Source: Alphaproteobacteria bacterium (GTDB lineage Bacteria; Pseudomonadota; Alphaproteobacteria; Thalassobaculales; Thalassobaculaceae). From it: a DNA stretch of 64,000 bases. The stretch covers positions 62,001 to 126,000 of the forward strand of contig JAJEAR010000012.1 of assembly GCA_022822665.1 (NCBI GenBank), given 5' to 3'. Each line of letters opens with the position of its first letter. Positions within the stretch are counted from its first letter, which is position 1. The position numbers and the translations under genes are program-made. The notes beneath the pieces are model-generated. The model was not told the origin of the DNA and did no database searches. It saw only the letters and a program-made list of their open reading frames with translations. Of this stretch, positions 10,301 through 18,427 are shown piece by piece.

Positions 10301-11512
10301 GAGCAGTCCGCTGACAAACGGGGGCGCGCCCGTCCGCTCGTGCTGCGCGAAAAGCTCGTCCAGCTCACGGCGCGCTTCCTCGTCCCGTCCTTCGAGCAGA
10401 TCGAGAATGCAGTCCAGCGCCTCGTAGCCCAGGGTACCGGTGAGCCGGGAACGCTCCCGCATCATCCCGATCAGATCCCGCGCCTCCCTGCGATCATCAG
10501 CGCTCCCCCGCGACAGCATCGCCAGCACGAACAGGTACCCGGTTGCTCCGGGCGGTCGCAGCCTGCGGCTGCGCAGCTTCCTGCGCGCCGCGGCCAGGTG
10601 GTCGCGAAACTCGTCCGCGACCGTGTCACTTCCCGCGAGATAGCTGATCGCGGTCTTGTAGAATCCCGGGTTCCACGAGTGCGGCTCCCAGTTCGGCTCG
10701 GGCCAGGCGCGTTCGCGGATCCACCCCCATTCACCGATCCACAGCGCCCGCTCCATGAGCGCCATGACGGTCGCCTCGTGCTCGCGCGGGTCCAGCCGCT
10801 TCCCGGCGAGAGCGAACAGTACCGAGTGGGGTCTGCTGCCGTCCCCGTCCCACTCGCTTTCCAGCATGAGGTTCAGGATCCGGTCCACGATCGGGCCCTT
10901 GCGCCCGAGCAGCCAGTCGGGATCGGTGTCGAGTCCCTCGAGGACCAGTTCAAAAGGATCCTCCTCCAGCGCCAGGTTGTCTGACAGGCCTCTCGGAGAC
11001 ATCGGAAAATCGAAGTCGTCACAGCTTGCGTTGTACGCAGTGGTGAACAGCTGTTCGTCATCTGCAAACACCGCGACGCGCAGTGCAATGTACGGATCAA
11101 GCCCGGTTGCGGGGTCAGACCTTCCGCCCCAGCGCCTGTAGCCGCGGATCGGATAGAATGTGCCCGTGCACACCGCGACCAGCGCGTTCCCGCTGGCGCC
11201 GGCGACCGCCTCGCGGGCGACGGCGCAGGCGAGCGGTGGCCAGACCTTTTCGTCGCTCCCGATCAGTCCGTCACGTTGCAGCCGCTCGGTCGTCCTGGCG
11301 ATCTCGGCCCCGGTGTACTCCCGGTGATGCTCGCCGCACTGCTGGGCCACTGAGTTCGCCAGCCCGAGGAACCGGCGCTTCGAGAGTCCGATCAGGATCA
11401 GGGACCTGAGTTCCAGCACCAGGCGTTCGCGCTCGCCGAGCGCCCGGTAGCGTTCCATGAGACCGGGCAGCCCGGGAGCGTGCGGGGGCATTTCCCGATG
11501 GTGAATGTTCAT
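7289..11512 (-). CDS. SNF2-family DEAD/DEAH ATPase with a ~940-residue N-terminal region
   Basis: A 1407-residue protein. The C-terminal third is a complete SNF2 helicase-like motor: Walker A DDMGLGKT near residue 978, DEAQ box near 1073, LTGTPIEN, the PLPSRTE-type linker (ELPSRTEQ), and RecA lobe 2 with GGTGLNLT, DPWWNPAVE and HRIGQ near 1347. Such motors translocate on double-stranded DNA and remodel protein-DNA complexes. The N-terminal ~940 residues start with a possible winged-helix segment (about 15-75), then alpha-helical repeat-like sequence, then mixed domains that I cannot assign. The ATG at 11512 has GGAG seven bases upstream; an in-frame codon at 11602 lacks one. The protein could be a RapA-like recycling factor, a repair protein or a stand-alone defence ATPase. 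Confidence 0.9.
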   Translation of the reverse strand: MNIHHREMPPHAPGLPGLMERYRALGERERLVLELRSLILIGLSKRRFLGLANSVAQQCGEHHREYTGAEIARTTERLQRDGLIGSDEKVWPPLACAVAREAVAGASGNALVAVCTGTFYPIRGYRRWGGRSDPATGLDPYIALRVAVFADDEQLFTTAYNASCDDFDFPMSPRGLSDNLALEEDPFELVLEGLDTDPDWLLGRKGPIVDRILNLMLESEWDGDGSRPHSVLFALAGKRLDPREHEATVMALMERALWIGEWGWIRERAWPEPNWEPHSWNPGFYKTAISYLAGSDTVADEFRDHLAAARRKLRSRRLRPPGATGYLFVLAMLSRGSADDRREARDLIGMMRERSRLTGTLGYEALDCILDLLEGRDEEARRELDELFAQHERTGAPPFVSGLLALAQVAAAPERMNSKVREKLVTRVSAIRDHAPVPALMIAAALDRVDALPEAMRAWRDSMTASGIRDFATVISMSPAWVRRMDGLARVVGAGGVRSRSAGHRGRLAWLVDPQTLSVSVVMQTRLKRGGWSAGRAVPVRRFFESDEQLRGMMTREDVFAAHHGAVRDKSRYRDYVLVPDLVLPALVGHPAVYRADDRNRRLDLVAGEVELAVSTRDDGYHLGLSHWSDIGRVFLDHEADDRYRVVRIDRSLVDIAELIGRNGLVVPQEGRARVIELARLCDDHVAVVSDVDGIGTPATPGDPRPVVRLEPTDDSRLKVSLWVQPCGPDGPRFPVGRGPRVVRAAGGGNGRHERDLAGEEAAAAAVVAACPTLADTGVVTGSHVFDEPATGLDFMLELQAVTGPVTIEWPENAARPHPRVVSTSQVATTVHKDREWFAVSGKVAVDDDLVLDMRELLDALDHAVGRFVPIGKGRLVALTDGLRRQLETLRAASAGHGAGGERIHPMSALALDELLETAGSGDGRSPWHRFRSRLAAARELECAVPDGLHAQLREYQRQGYEWMCRLAHIGAGACLADDMGLGKTVQSLALLLARADGGPALIVAPTSVCFNWEEEAARFAPGLTMHFLGSMAGRMETISRLGPGDVLVVSYGLATRSIAALKSIGWHTLVLDEAQAIKNSQAKRTRAIRELDADFRVALTGTPIENALEELWSLFSVINPGLLGTLAGFRRRFAVAEGDRAGRERLAALVRPFVLRRRKSAVLTELPSRTEQVLHVEPEPEERAFLEAVRLQAVERIAGLGDEEPGTRRIHMLAELTRLRLACCHPRLVQPDSTLPGAKLESAMALIRTLIAEGHKALVFSQFVKHLEVVRARLDVEGVDYQYLDGSTPPAERRARVNAFQAGRGELFLISLKAGGTGLNLTAADYVIHLDPWWNPAVEDQASDRAHRIGQQRPVTIYRLAVRNSIEEKVIRLHGEKRELADDILAGTESATALTEDDLMNLIAQA

Positions 11513-11622
11513 CAAATCTCCGTTTCGACAATTCGGGCGCCGGAAATCGGCGGCATTGTCCGTGCGCCCTGAATCACGGTCTTCGGCATCATACCCTGCC
11601 ACGATGCGTCACGTATGCCCGT

Positions 11623-12957
11623 TCATGCGCGAGATCGGTCGTGCGCCAGCCGCTCGATGGCTCCGGTCGAACTCAGGCCCTCCTCGAGCCGCGCCAGCAC
11701 GACCCTGCCTCCACGGGCGCGCACGAAATCCGCACCGACCACCTCGTCGGCGTCGTAGTCAGCCCCCTTCACCAGGACGTCGGGGCGCAGGTCCCTGATC
11801 AGCCGTTCCGGGGTGTCCTCCGCGAACACCACCACGGCGTCCACGTCCCTGATCGCGTTCAGCACCGACGCGCGCTGCTCCACCGTGTGGACCGGGCGTC
11901 CGGAGCCCTTCAGGCGCGAGACCGACGCATCGTCGTTGAGCCCGACGACCAGCCGGTCGCACTCCGCGCGCGCCTGGCGCAGCAGCGAGACATGGCCCGC
12001 GTGCAGCACGTCGAAGCACCCGTTGGTAAATCCCACCACGAGCCCGTCGGCGCGCCAGGCACGGACCTGCCTGGCCGTGCCGGCATCGCCCTGCGGTCTG
12101 CCGGCCCGGACCACCCGCCCGGACCCGACGGCGCCGCCGCCCGCAGCATGGGCATGGCAGAACTGCTCGATCACGGTCTCGAGCCCGGTGCCCTGCACGG
12201 GCCGGACCGTGCGATCTCCGGCGGGCAACCGGACCGACGCGGCGCGGCGCCAGGAGATCCCGCCGGTGTACCCTGCAACCCGGGTCGCCACCGCAACCGC
12301 GTCACCGAGCGGCATGTCGGACACGGGATCGATCACCACCGTTCCGCCAACCGTTCGGTCCTCCAGCACCTCGAGACAGGTCCGTGCCCAGTCAGCACCG
12401 GACATGTACCGGCAGGGCGCATCCGGATCACCCGCCAGCTCGACATGGTCCGCATGATCGTTCCGCGCCCGGTAGATGTCCCGGACCAGGCGGGCAACCG
12501 GACCCACCGGCCGGGTGCAGGCCGCATCCTCCCATCCGGCAAGACCGAGATACGCCACGACCGTCGCCCGCAGTCCGTGCTCCCGGCGCCATGCCTCAAG
12601 AAGGGCCGCCCCGAGTTCCCGGCAGGCCCGGTACCCACGCCCGGCCTCGTCGCAGGACCAGCTGTAGAGCAGCGTCTCGACACCGAACCGATGCGCCGCC
12701 GACAGCACGGTGCGCTGGGCCCGCAGAAGACGGTCCATGCCGCTTGCCGGTCCTGCGCCGTCGACCATGCTCCGGGGCATGGCATCGATCACGCCGAGGG
12801 GCCGGAACGCGGCGAAGAGTTCGTCAAGTGCCGCGACATCCGCCGGTCCCGCCACGTCCGCGTCGGTCCGGACCCGGGTTCCGGCAGTTGCCAGGGCGCG
12901 AGCAAGGCTGCGGCCGGCGAGGCCATCGTGACCGACAAGGAAAACGCGGGTCAACAC
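11623..12957 (-). CDS. Fusion of a degenerate SDR/RmlD-like domain with an RfaE2-type nucleotidyltransferase
   Basis: A 444-residue two-domain protein. Residues 1-270 look like an extended SDR (RmlD/GDP-fucose-synthase type): the nucleotide loop reads [12 protein letters not shown], but the usual YxxxK is YRACR, so the catalytic lysine is replaced. Residues about 300-440 are a cytidylyltransferase-fold domain of the HldE/RfaE2 class: [42 protein letters not shown]. RfaE2 adenylates D-glycero-beta-D-manno-heptose 1-phosphate for ADP-heptose synthesis. In standard HldE the partner is a ribokinase-type kinase, which is absent here. The start is GTG with a weak ribosome-binding site. It probably makes an NDP-activated sugar for LPS or another surface glycan, with the SDR domain perhaps structural. 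Confidence 0.85.
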   Translation of the reverse strand: MLTRVFLVGHDGLAGRSLARALATAGTRVRTDADVAGPADVAALDELFAAFRPLGVIDAMPRSMVDGAGPASGMDRLLRAQRTVLSAAHRFGVETLLYSWSCDEAGRGYRACRELGAALLEAWRREHGLRATVVAYLGLAGWEDAACTRPVGPVARLVRDIYRARNDHADHVELAGDPDAPCRYMSGADWARTCLEVLEDRTVGGTVVIDPVSDMPLGDAVAVATRVAGYTGGISWRRAASVRLPAGDRTVRPVQGTGLETVIEQFCHAHAAGGGAVGSGRVVRAGRPQGDAGTARQVRAWRADGLVVGFTNGCFDVLHAGHVSLLRQARAECDRLVVGLNDDASVSRLKGSGRPVHTVEQRASVLNAIRDVDAVVVFAEDTPERLIRDLRPDVLVKGADYDADEVVGADFVRARGGRVVLARLEEGLSSTGAIERLAHDRSRA

Positions 12958-13272
12958 CCGACCCGCCGGACCTTCGCCCGTCCTTCCGGTCCGGTTGCGG
13001 GCTCTGCCTCGCCCGCGCTCTCAGACACTCGGAGCAGCAGGTTGGACACTCTCGCCCCCGGCACTTGTCACGTGCGGACCGATCATAGGTGGCCGGCAGC
13101 CGTCCAGGCAACGCCACCTCCGGGCCGGACGATCTCCGGACCGTGTGGCCTCCCCGGGTCCCGCCGGCTAGACTTGTGCGAGGTCACGGGGACCGGACCG
13201 GACCGTGGCAGGTATTCCCGCCCCGGGCCCGCTTTCGCCGGTCCGGCAGGTGAACACGATCGCGAGGCGGCG
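12958..13272. other. Divergent intergenic region
   Basis: This 315-base gap separates the minus-strand SDR-RfaE2 gene from the plus-strand cupin operon, so both promoters should be here. I see no strong -35/-10 pair, palindrome or small open frame worth calling. Confidence 0.45.
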
Positions 13273-13923
13273 ATGTCGTATGTCATGGAGCTGTTCGAGG
13301 ACATCCTGCCGGGTGGCGAGGAGGTCAGGTTCGGCGAATCGGACGCACGGGCCATCTACGTTGCGGCCGGCAGCGCGCTGGTTGAAGGGGCCGGCGTCAC
13401 CGCGGACAATGGCGTCGTGCTCGCGGGAACGGCACTGGTCCGGGCGGACGCCGGGGGCGCCACGCTGTGGCGATGGGACGTTGCGCCGGCAGGCACGGAC
13501 CCGGTCGAGTACCGGCACCGCACGGCACTTCGCTGCTCCGGCCCGGTGGAGCCGGCAACGATCGCCGACGACCTTCTGCTTCGCCTCGACAGTGTCGCGT
13601 TCCCTCCCGGTGGATCCGCTCTCCTGCACACCCACCGGGGTCCCGGGATCCGGTGCCTGAAGGAAGGCGACATCCGGATCGACACCGCCGGACACTCCAC
13701 CGCCTACTGTCCCGGCGGTGCCTGGTTCGAGGAAGGGCCCGAACCGGTGTTCGCCCAGGCATCCGCCAGCGTGCCCAGCCGGTTCATCCGCTCCATGGTG
13801 CTGCCGCGCTCCCTGCTCGGCGCATCATCGATCCGGTACGTGAACGAAGAGGACCGCGACAGGCCGAAGTCCCAGAGCTACCGGGTGTTCGCGGAGTCGC
13901 CGGTCCGGCTGGGCCCGGCATAG
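13273..13923 (+). CDS. Cupin-domain protein
   Basis: A 216-residue beta-barrel protein of the cupin superfamily. A metal-type motif is visible as His119-Thr-His121 in SALLHTHRGPGIRCL, followed by GDIRID and the hydrophobic strands of the barrel. Cupins of this kind bind small acids or act as dioxygenases, isomerases or lyases, and the activity cannot be set from motifs alone. The first ATG is used; a second ATG four codons later is equally possible. It is the first gene of a plus-strand run of SDR, hydratase, USP and SDR genes, with 53 bases before the next start. A role in the same catabolic pathway is likely. Confidence 0.75.
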   Translation: MSYVMELFEDILPGGEEVRFGESDARAIYVAAGSALVEGAGVTADNGVVLAGTALVRADAGGATLWRWDVAPAGTDPVEYRHRTALRCSGPVEPATIADDLLLRLDSVAFPPGGSALLHTHRGPGIRCLKEGDIRIDTAGHSTAYCPGGAWFEEGPEPVFAQASASVPSRFIRSMVLPRSLLGASSIRYVNEEDRDRPKSQSYRVFAESPVRLGPA

Positions 13924-13976
13924 CGGACCGCGTACCCGATACGACGACCGGCAGCGGGAAGGAAGGGGGACTGGCA

Positions 13977-14726
13977 ATGCAATGCGAGGGACAGGTTGCA
14001 GTGGTTACCGGCGGGGCGATGGGGATCGGCCGCGCCCTGGCGAAGGGACTGCTCGGCGAGGGCGCCACGGTGGTGATCGCCGACCGGGAGGGCGCGATCG
14101 AGGCCGCCGCGGCGCTTGACAGCAACCGTGCCATCGGCATCGCCTGCGATGTCTCGAGCCGGCACGAGACCGAGGCCATGGCCGAGGCCGCTGTCGATGC
14201 GTTCGGCCGCGTCGACGTGCTGGTCAACAACGCCGGCATCTATTCGTCGCTGCAGCTGACCGCCTTCGAGGATCTGACCGCAGAGGACTGGAGACGCGTA
14301 CTCGACGTCAACGTCATCGGCCAGGCGATGGCAACCCGCGCGGTGGTCCCGGTCATGCGGCGACAGGGAGGCGGCTCCGTCATCAACATTTCGTCCGGAA
14401 CCCCGTTCAAGGGTGTCCCCTTCATGCTGCACTACGTGGCGAGCAAGGGGGCGGTGAACGCGATGACGAAGGCGCTGGCCAAGGAGCTGGGCGCCGCCGG
14501 CATCCGGGTCAACGCGGTGGCACCCGGCTTCACCCTGTCGGACGGTGTTCGCGCAAACACGCACCAGCTCGAATCCCTGCAGGAGATCTCGCGCCAGGCC
14601 CGGGTGCTGCAGCGCGACCAGGTGCCCGACGACATCGTGGGCGCCGTCGTCTTCCTCGCGTCCGCCGGCGCCGCGTTCATTACCGGCCAGACCCTGGTCG
14701 TCGACGGCGGCGCGTATTTCCACTGA
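13977..14726 (+). CDS. SDR-family NAD(P)-dependent oxidoreductase
   Basis: A 249-residue classical short-chain dehydrogenase/reductase. The cofactor loop TGGAMGIG lies at 11-18, NNAG at 84-87, and the catalytic Ser140, Tyr153 and Lys157 are all present. The C-terminus ends in the usual GQTLVVDGG. The acidic residue after the second strand (IADRE) favours NAD over NADP. The strong ribosome-binding site GGAAGGGGG precedes the ATG. It lies in a plus-strand catabolic run and probably oxidises a sugar, sugar acid or hydroxyacid; the substrate is not inferable. Confidence 0.92.
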   Translation: MQCEGQVAVVTGGAMGIGRALAKGLLGEGATVVIADREGAIEAAAALDSNRAIGIACDVSSRHETEAMAEAAVDAFGRVDVLVNNAGIYSSLQLTAFEDLTAEDWRRVLDVNVIGQAMATRAVVPVMRRQGGGSVINISSGTPFKGVPFMLHYVASKGAVNAMTKALAKELGAAGIRVNAVAPGFTLSDGVRANTHQLESLQEISRQARVLQRDQVPDDIVGAVVFLASAGAAFITGQTLVVDGGAYFH

Positions 14727-14810
14727 TCCGGCTCATCCGCGCGCGCCCCGAACCGGCGGCCGACACGGGAATGTGCCGGCGGGGATTGTCAAGCAACGTC
14801 CCGGTGGCAG

Positions 14811-14830
14811 ACACTTTGACGTGTCAACCC
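14811..14830 (+). promoter_or_regulatory. Palindromic operator candidate upstream of the hydratase gene
   Basis: The sequence TTGAC-GT-GTCAA at 14816-14827 is a perfect 5+5 inverted repeat with a two-base centre, placed just upstream of the CAGGAGG ribosome-binding site of the next gene. That size and symmetry fit a small homodimeric repressor such as a GntR- or FadR-type regulator, but no regulator gene is adjacent. It could also be a chance palindrome. Confidence 0.35.
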
Positions 14831-14844
14831 CAGGAGGAACCCGC

Positions 14845-15636
14845 ATGTCAGGTCCTGCGCGCATCAGCACCATCGCCCGCCACCTGCTGGACGCCCACGC
14901 GGCACGTTCGCGGTTTGCCAACCTCGAGGGTGAGCTGGCGCCGCGGTCCGTCGACGAGGCCTACCTGGTTCAGCAGGAACTGGTCGAACTGTGGCAGGAA
15001 CAGGGCGAGGGCGCCGGTGTCGGCTACAAGATCGCGCTCACCTCGCAGGCGATCCGCGACCTCGTCGGAGTCTCGGAACCCTGTGCCGGAACCATTCTCG
15101 CCGCCATGGTTCACCACGGGCCGGCCGAGATCCGGCGCGACGGCTTCGTGCGTCTCGGGCTGGAGTTCGAACTCGCGGTCCGCGTGGGCCGCGACGTGCC
15201 GCCGGACCGGGAGCAGGACGCGGCCAGCATTCGCGACCATGTCGATACGGTGATGCCGGCCTTCGAGCTCATCGAGGACCGGAACGCCGACTATTCCGAC
15301 CTCGATGCCAATTCGCTCATCGCCGACAACGCCTGGTGCGGCGGTATCGTGCTCGGCGCCGAGAGTGCCGGCTGGCACGACCTCGACCTGGCGACGGTTC
15401 CGGTCACCCTGGACTACAATGGCGAAACCGAGACCGCGGTCACCGGCGCCGCCATGGGTTCACCACTCGCGTCCCTCGCCTTTCTTGCCAACCTGCTCGC
15501 CCGACAGGGCCGCCCGCTCAGGGCCGGTGAACTGGTCATGACCGGATCGACCCTGGCGACGCGGTTCGCCGCGTCTGGCGACACCGCCCGGTATGCCGTA
15601 GAAGGCATCGGGTCGGTCGAACTGCGGGTGACATGA
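14845..15636 (+). CDS. 2-keto-4-pentenoate hydratase/fumarylacetoacetase-fold enzyme
   Basis: A 263-residue protein of the MhpD/2-hydroxypentadienoate hydratase family within the FAH fold. Visible features are VGYKIALTS near 57-65, the metal-site segment RLGLEFELAV, FELIEDRNADY, and the glycine-rich GELVMTGSTL near the C-terminus. Members hydrate 2-hydroxydienoates or decarboxylate/hydrate related oxo-acids with Mg2+ or Mn2+. An AGGAGG box precedes the ATG. It sits between an SDR and a universal stress protein, which suggests a short catabolic pathway ending in a keto acid. Aromatic meta-cleavage genes are not nearby, so a sugar-acid or terpene-type pathway is also possible. Confidence 0.88.
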   Translation: MSGPARISTIARHLLDAHAARSRFANLEGELAPRSVDEAYLVQQELVELWQEQGEGAGVGYKIALTSQAIRDLVGVSEPCAGTILAAMVHHGPAEIRRDGFVRLGLEFELAVRVGRDVPPDREQDAASIRDHVDTVMPAFELIEDRNADYSDLDANSLIADNAWCGGIVLGAESAGWHDLDLATVPVTLDYNGETETAVTGAAMGSPLASLAFLANLLARQGRPLRAGELVMTGSTLATRFAASGDTARYAVEGIGSVELRVT

Positions 15637-15663
15637 CTGGCACGACGCAGCAAGGAGAAGCAG

Positions 15664-16479
15664 ATGAGACGGATTCTTCTGCCATTCGGATCGGACTCGG
15701 CTGACGATGCGCCGGTCGCAGCGGCGGCTGCGCTCGCACGACGACACGGCAGCCGGATCACCGCCATGTTCTGCCCGCGATTGCCCGACCCGGTCATCGT
15801 CGACCCGATGAGCGGCGGTGTGGTTTCCTATGACGGGCTCGATGGCGAACTCGAGACGCACCGGGACGCGGCCGTGGCCCGGATCCGCGAACGGATTGCC
15901 GCATGCGATCCGCCGATGGCCGCGGACGCGGTCAGCGTCGACATGTCCGCCATCTCCAACTGGCGCCAGGTCGGCGAGGCGGCACGTGTCCACGACGTCT
16001 CCCTGTACACCCGTTCGAAGGACAACCCGCACTGGCAGACGCTGTTCGAGATGGCACTGTTCGAAGGCGGCCGGCCGACGATCCTGATCCCGGAACAGTG
16101 GGAGCGCCCGTTCGGCGATGTCGTCGGGATCGCCTGGAACCACTCGACCGAAACCGCGCGCGTGGTCGCGCTCGCCATGCCGATCCTGCGCGCCGCCTCC
16201 CGGGTGATCGTGATCACGGTGGATGGCTGGGTCCATGCCGGCCCCGGCGGTGATGCCCTCGTCGACTACCTCGCAAGCCACGACATCGAGGTCGAGCTCA
16301 AGGCGGGGGCCGGCGGCGGCAACCCGGGCGCCCGCTCGCTCGATATCGCCGCCGAGGCCGGTGTCGACTTCCTGGTCAAGGGCGCCTACACCCAGAGCCG
16401 GCTGACGCAGATGATCTTCGGCGGGGCGACCAGGATCATTCTCGATCAGGCGCAGATCCCCGTGATCTTCGCACACTGA
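15664..16479 (+). CDS. Universal stress protein with tandem USP domains
   Basis: A 271-residue UspA-superfamily protein with two domains in tandem. The N-terminal half starts with ILLPFGSD and the C-terminal half with VVGIAWNHSTETARVV; each half ends in the ribose/phosphate-contact region typical of Usp folds (VKGAYTQSRLTQMIFGGATR in the second). AAGGAG lies seven bases before the ATG. The gene is embedded in a catabolic run, 27 bases after the hydratase and 25 bases before an SDR. Its role there is unclear; Usp proteins bind ATP or small ligands and can modulate enzymes or survival. Confidence 0.9.
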   Translation: MRRILLPFGSDSADDAPVAAAAALARRHGSRITAMFCPRLPDPVIVDPMSGGVVSYDGLDGELETHRDAAVARIRERIAACDPPMAADAVSVDMSAISNWRQVGEAARVHDVSLYTRSKDNPHWQTLFEMALFEGGRPTILIPEQWERPFGDVVGIAWNHSTETARVVALAMPILRAASRVIVITVDGWVHAGPGGDALVDYLASHDIEVELKAGAGGGNPGARSLDIAAEAGVDFLVKGAYTQSRLTQMIFGGATRIILDQAQIPVIFAH

Positions 16480-16504
16480 GAAAACCACCAGAAAGGGTGC
16501 AGCC

Positions 16505-17269
16505 ATGGGACGACTGAACGGCAAGGTCGCGATGATCACGGGGGCCGGCGGCGGGATCGGCCGGGCAACCGCGATCCGGTTCGCGGAAGAGGGTGCCCGG
16601 GTGGCGGCTCTCGACATCGATGCCGGGCGCGGACGGGAAACGGCCGAACAGGCCGGTGCGGCGGCGGCAGACGGAGGCGGCGCGGTCTTCATCGAGACCG
16701 ACGTGACCGACCGGGCGAGTGTCGCGGCGGCCGTTGACCGGATCGTCGGGGACTGGGGCGCGCTGCACGTGCTTCACAACAACGCCGGCGGTTCCACCCT
16801 TGCCGACGGTCCCGTTACCGAGGCGCCGGACGAGGAATTCTGGCGGGTGATCAGGCTCGACCTGTACGGCACCTTCGTGTGTTCGAGCCTCGCGATCCCG
16901 CGGATCGCGGCCTCGGGCGGCGGATCGGTGATCAACATGGCGTCCAACGTGGCGTTGATGGCCCTGCCGGGACGCGACTGCTACACCGCGGCCAAGGGCG
17001 GTGTCGCGGCGGTCACGAGATCCATGGCGGTCGAGTACGCCCCCGACCGGATCCGGGTGAACGCGATCGCACCCTCGGTCACGCTGTCCGACCGGGTGAA
17101 GGGCATGCTCGAGAACTCGTCGGAAATCCAGAAACTGGCCGACCAGCACCTGCTCGGCTTCGGGCAGCCGATCCACATGGCCAACCTGGCGGTCTACCTC
17201 GCATCCGACGAATCGGAGATCACCACCGGCCAGGTCATCTCCGTCGACAGCGGGGTCACCATCTACTGA
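16505..17269 (+). CDS. SDR-family NAD(P)-dependent oxidoreductase
   Basis: A 254-residue classical SDR. The TGxxxGxG loop is at 12-19 (TGAGGGIG), NNAG near 92-95, and the catalytic Ser147, Tyr160, Lys164 set is complete. Aspartate in the LDID segment favours NAD(H). The C-terminus ends in the standard GQVISVDSG. The ribosome-binding site is GAAAGGG. It follows the universal stress protein gene by 25 bases and is probably co-transcribed. Together with the upstream SDR it gives two related dehydrogenase steps in one cluster; substrates are unknown. Confidence 0.92.
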   Translation: MGRLNGKVAMITGAGGGIGRATAIRFAEEGARVAALDIDAGRGRETAEQAGAAAADGGGAVFIETDVTDRASVAAAVDRIVGDWGALHVLHNNAGGSTLADGPVTEAPDEEFWRVIRLDLYGTFVCSSLAIPRIAASGGGSVINMASNVALMALPGRDCYTAAKGGVAAVTRSMAVEYAPDRIRVNAIAPSVTLSDRVKGMLENSSEIQKLADQHLLGFGQPIHMANLAVYLASDESEITTGQVISVDSGVTIY

Positions 17270-17299
17270 TTCCGGCACGAAGCGGTTCGCGCACCCGGA

Positions 17300-17329
17300 T
17301 TGACACTGGATCGGTGTTGGGGCTGTAGT
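17300..17329 (+). promoter_or_regulatory. Putative sigma-70-type promoter for the hydroxyacid dehydrogenase
   Basis: A perfect -35 TTGACA at 17300-17305 and a -10-like TGTAGT at 17324-17329 are separated by 18 bases, upstream of the dehydrogenase start. The 154-base gap after the SDR stop supports a separate transcription start here. No experimental evidence. Confidence 0.45.
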
Positions 17330-17438
17330 CGCGCCGTCCTCCGGCGGACCGAAGTGTGGTGATCGACCGTTCCGACGCGCGCCCGGTACGGGTGCGGTCC
17401 GTGACCGGAGCAACAGCAGGAACATGGAGAGATCCGGC

Positions 17439-18410
17439 ATGCCCTACCGCGTGATGCTGCAGATGCCCTACACCTCGGGCCTGAGGTCGGTGTTCGAGGA
17501 ACGCGACGACATCGAGGTCGAACGGTTTACCGAGCTGTCGGAGGACAACATCCTGCAGCACATCGGCAACTACGATGCCGCGATCCTGGGCGTGGCCCCG
17601 TTTACCCGGCGGATCATCGCGAATGCCGCCCGGCTGAAGATCGTCGCACGGCACGGTGTCGGCTATGACGCGGTCGACGTGCCGGCGCTGACCGAGGCCG
17701 GTGTTCCGCTCGCCGTGGTCGGCACCGCGAACTCGATCACCGTCGCCGAACACTCGCTGTTCTTCATGATGGCGCTTGCCAAGCGCGCCCTGCTCTATGA
17801 CCGCGAGGTCCGCAAGGGCAACTGGAACGTCCGTTTCGAGACCCCGGCATTCGACCTGGCCGGACGCACCGTGCTGATCCTCGGGTTCGGACGGATCGGC
17901 CGGCGGCTGGTTCCCATGTGCGCCGCCATGGGTATGAAGGTGCTGGTACACGACCCCTACGTGATCCAGGACACGATCACGACAGCGGGCGCCACCCCGG
18001 TGCAGGACTGGCGCGCGCTGCTCCCGGAGATAGATTTCCTCTCGGTCAACTGTCCGAAGAACGAGGAGACCGACGGCATGGTCGGAACGGCCGAACTGGC
18101 CGCGATGAAGCCGACGGCCTTCGTGGTGAACACGGCGCGCGGCAACATCGTTGACGAGAAGGCGCTCTACGGCGCATTGCGCGACCGGGTCATCGCCGGC
18201 GCCGGCATCGACCCGTTCGTGGTCGAACCGGCGACTGCCGACGAACCGCTGTTCGAACTCGACAACATCATCGTCTCGCCGCATTCGGCGGGGGTCACGG
18301 AGGAATCGATGTTCCGGATGGGCGCTGCCGCCGCCCGGAACGTGGTCGACTGCCTTGACGGCAGGCTTGATCCCGACAACGTGATCAACGCCGAAGTCCT
18401 GGGGTCGTGA
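17439..18410 (+). CDS. D-2-hydroxyacid dehydrogenase (phosphoglycerate dehydrogenase-like)
   Basis: A 323-residue NAD-dependent D-isomer-specific 2-hydroxyacid dehydrogenase. The Rossmann loop GFGRIG is at 149-154. The catalytic trio is Arg234 (NTARGNIVDE), Glu263 (DPFVVEP) and His282 (SPHSAG). It lacks the ACT and other C-terminal domains of SerA, so a catabolic hydroxyacid or glycerate-type substrate is more likely than serine synthesis. The ATG at 17439 follows GGAGAG at suitable spacing; an ATG five codons earlier at 17424 is possible. It has its own promoter-like sequence but may belong functionally with the preceding SDR cluster. Confidence 0.92.
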   Translation: MPYRVMLQMPYTSGLRSVFEERDDIEVERFTELSEDNILQHIGNYDAAILGVAPFTRRIIANAARLKIVARHGVGYDAVDVPALTEAGVPLAVVGTANSITVAEHSLFFMMALAKRALLYDREVRKGNWNVRFETPAFDLAGRTVLILGFGRIGRRLVPMCAAMGMKVLVHDPYVIQDTITTAGATPVQDWRALLPEIDFLSVNCPKNEETDGMVGTAELAAMKPTAFVVNTARGNIVDEKALYGALRDRVIAGAGIDPFVVEPATADEPLFELDNIIVSPHSAGVTEESMFRMGAAAARNVVDCLDGRLDPDNVINAEVLGS

Positions 18411-18427
18411 CCGGGCCGGGCGCGCAG

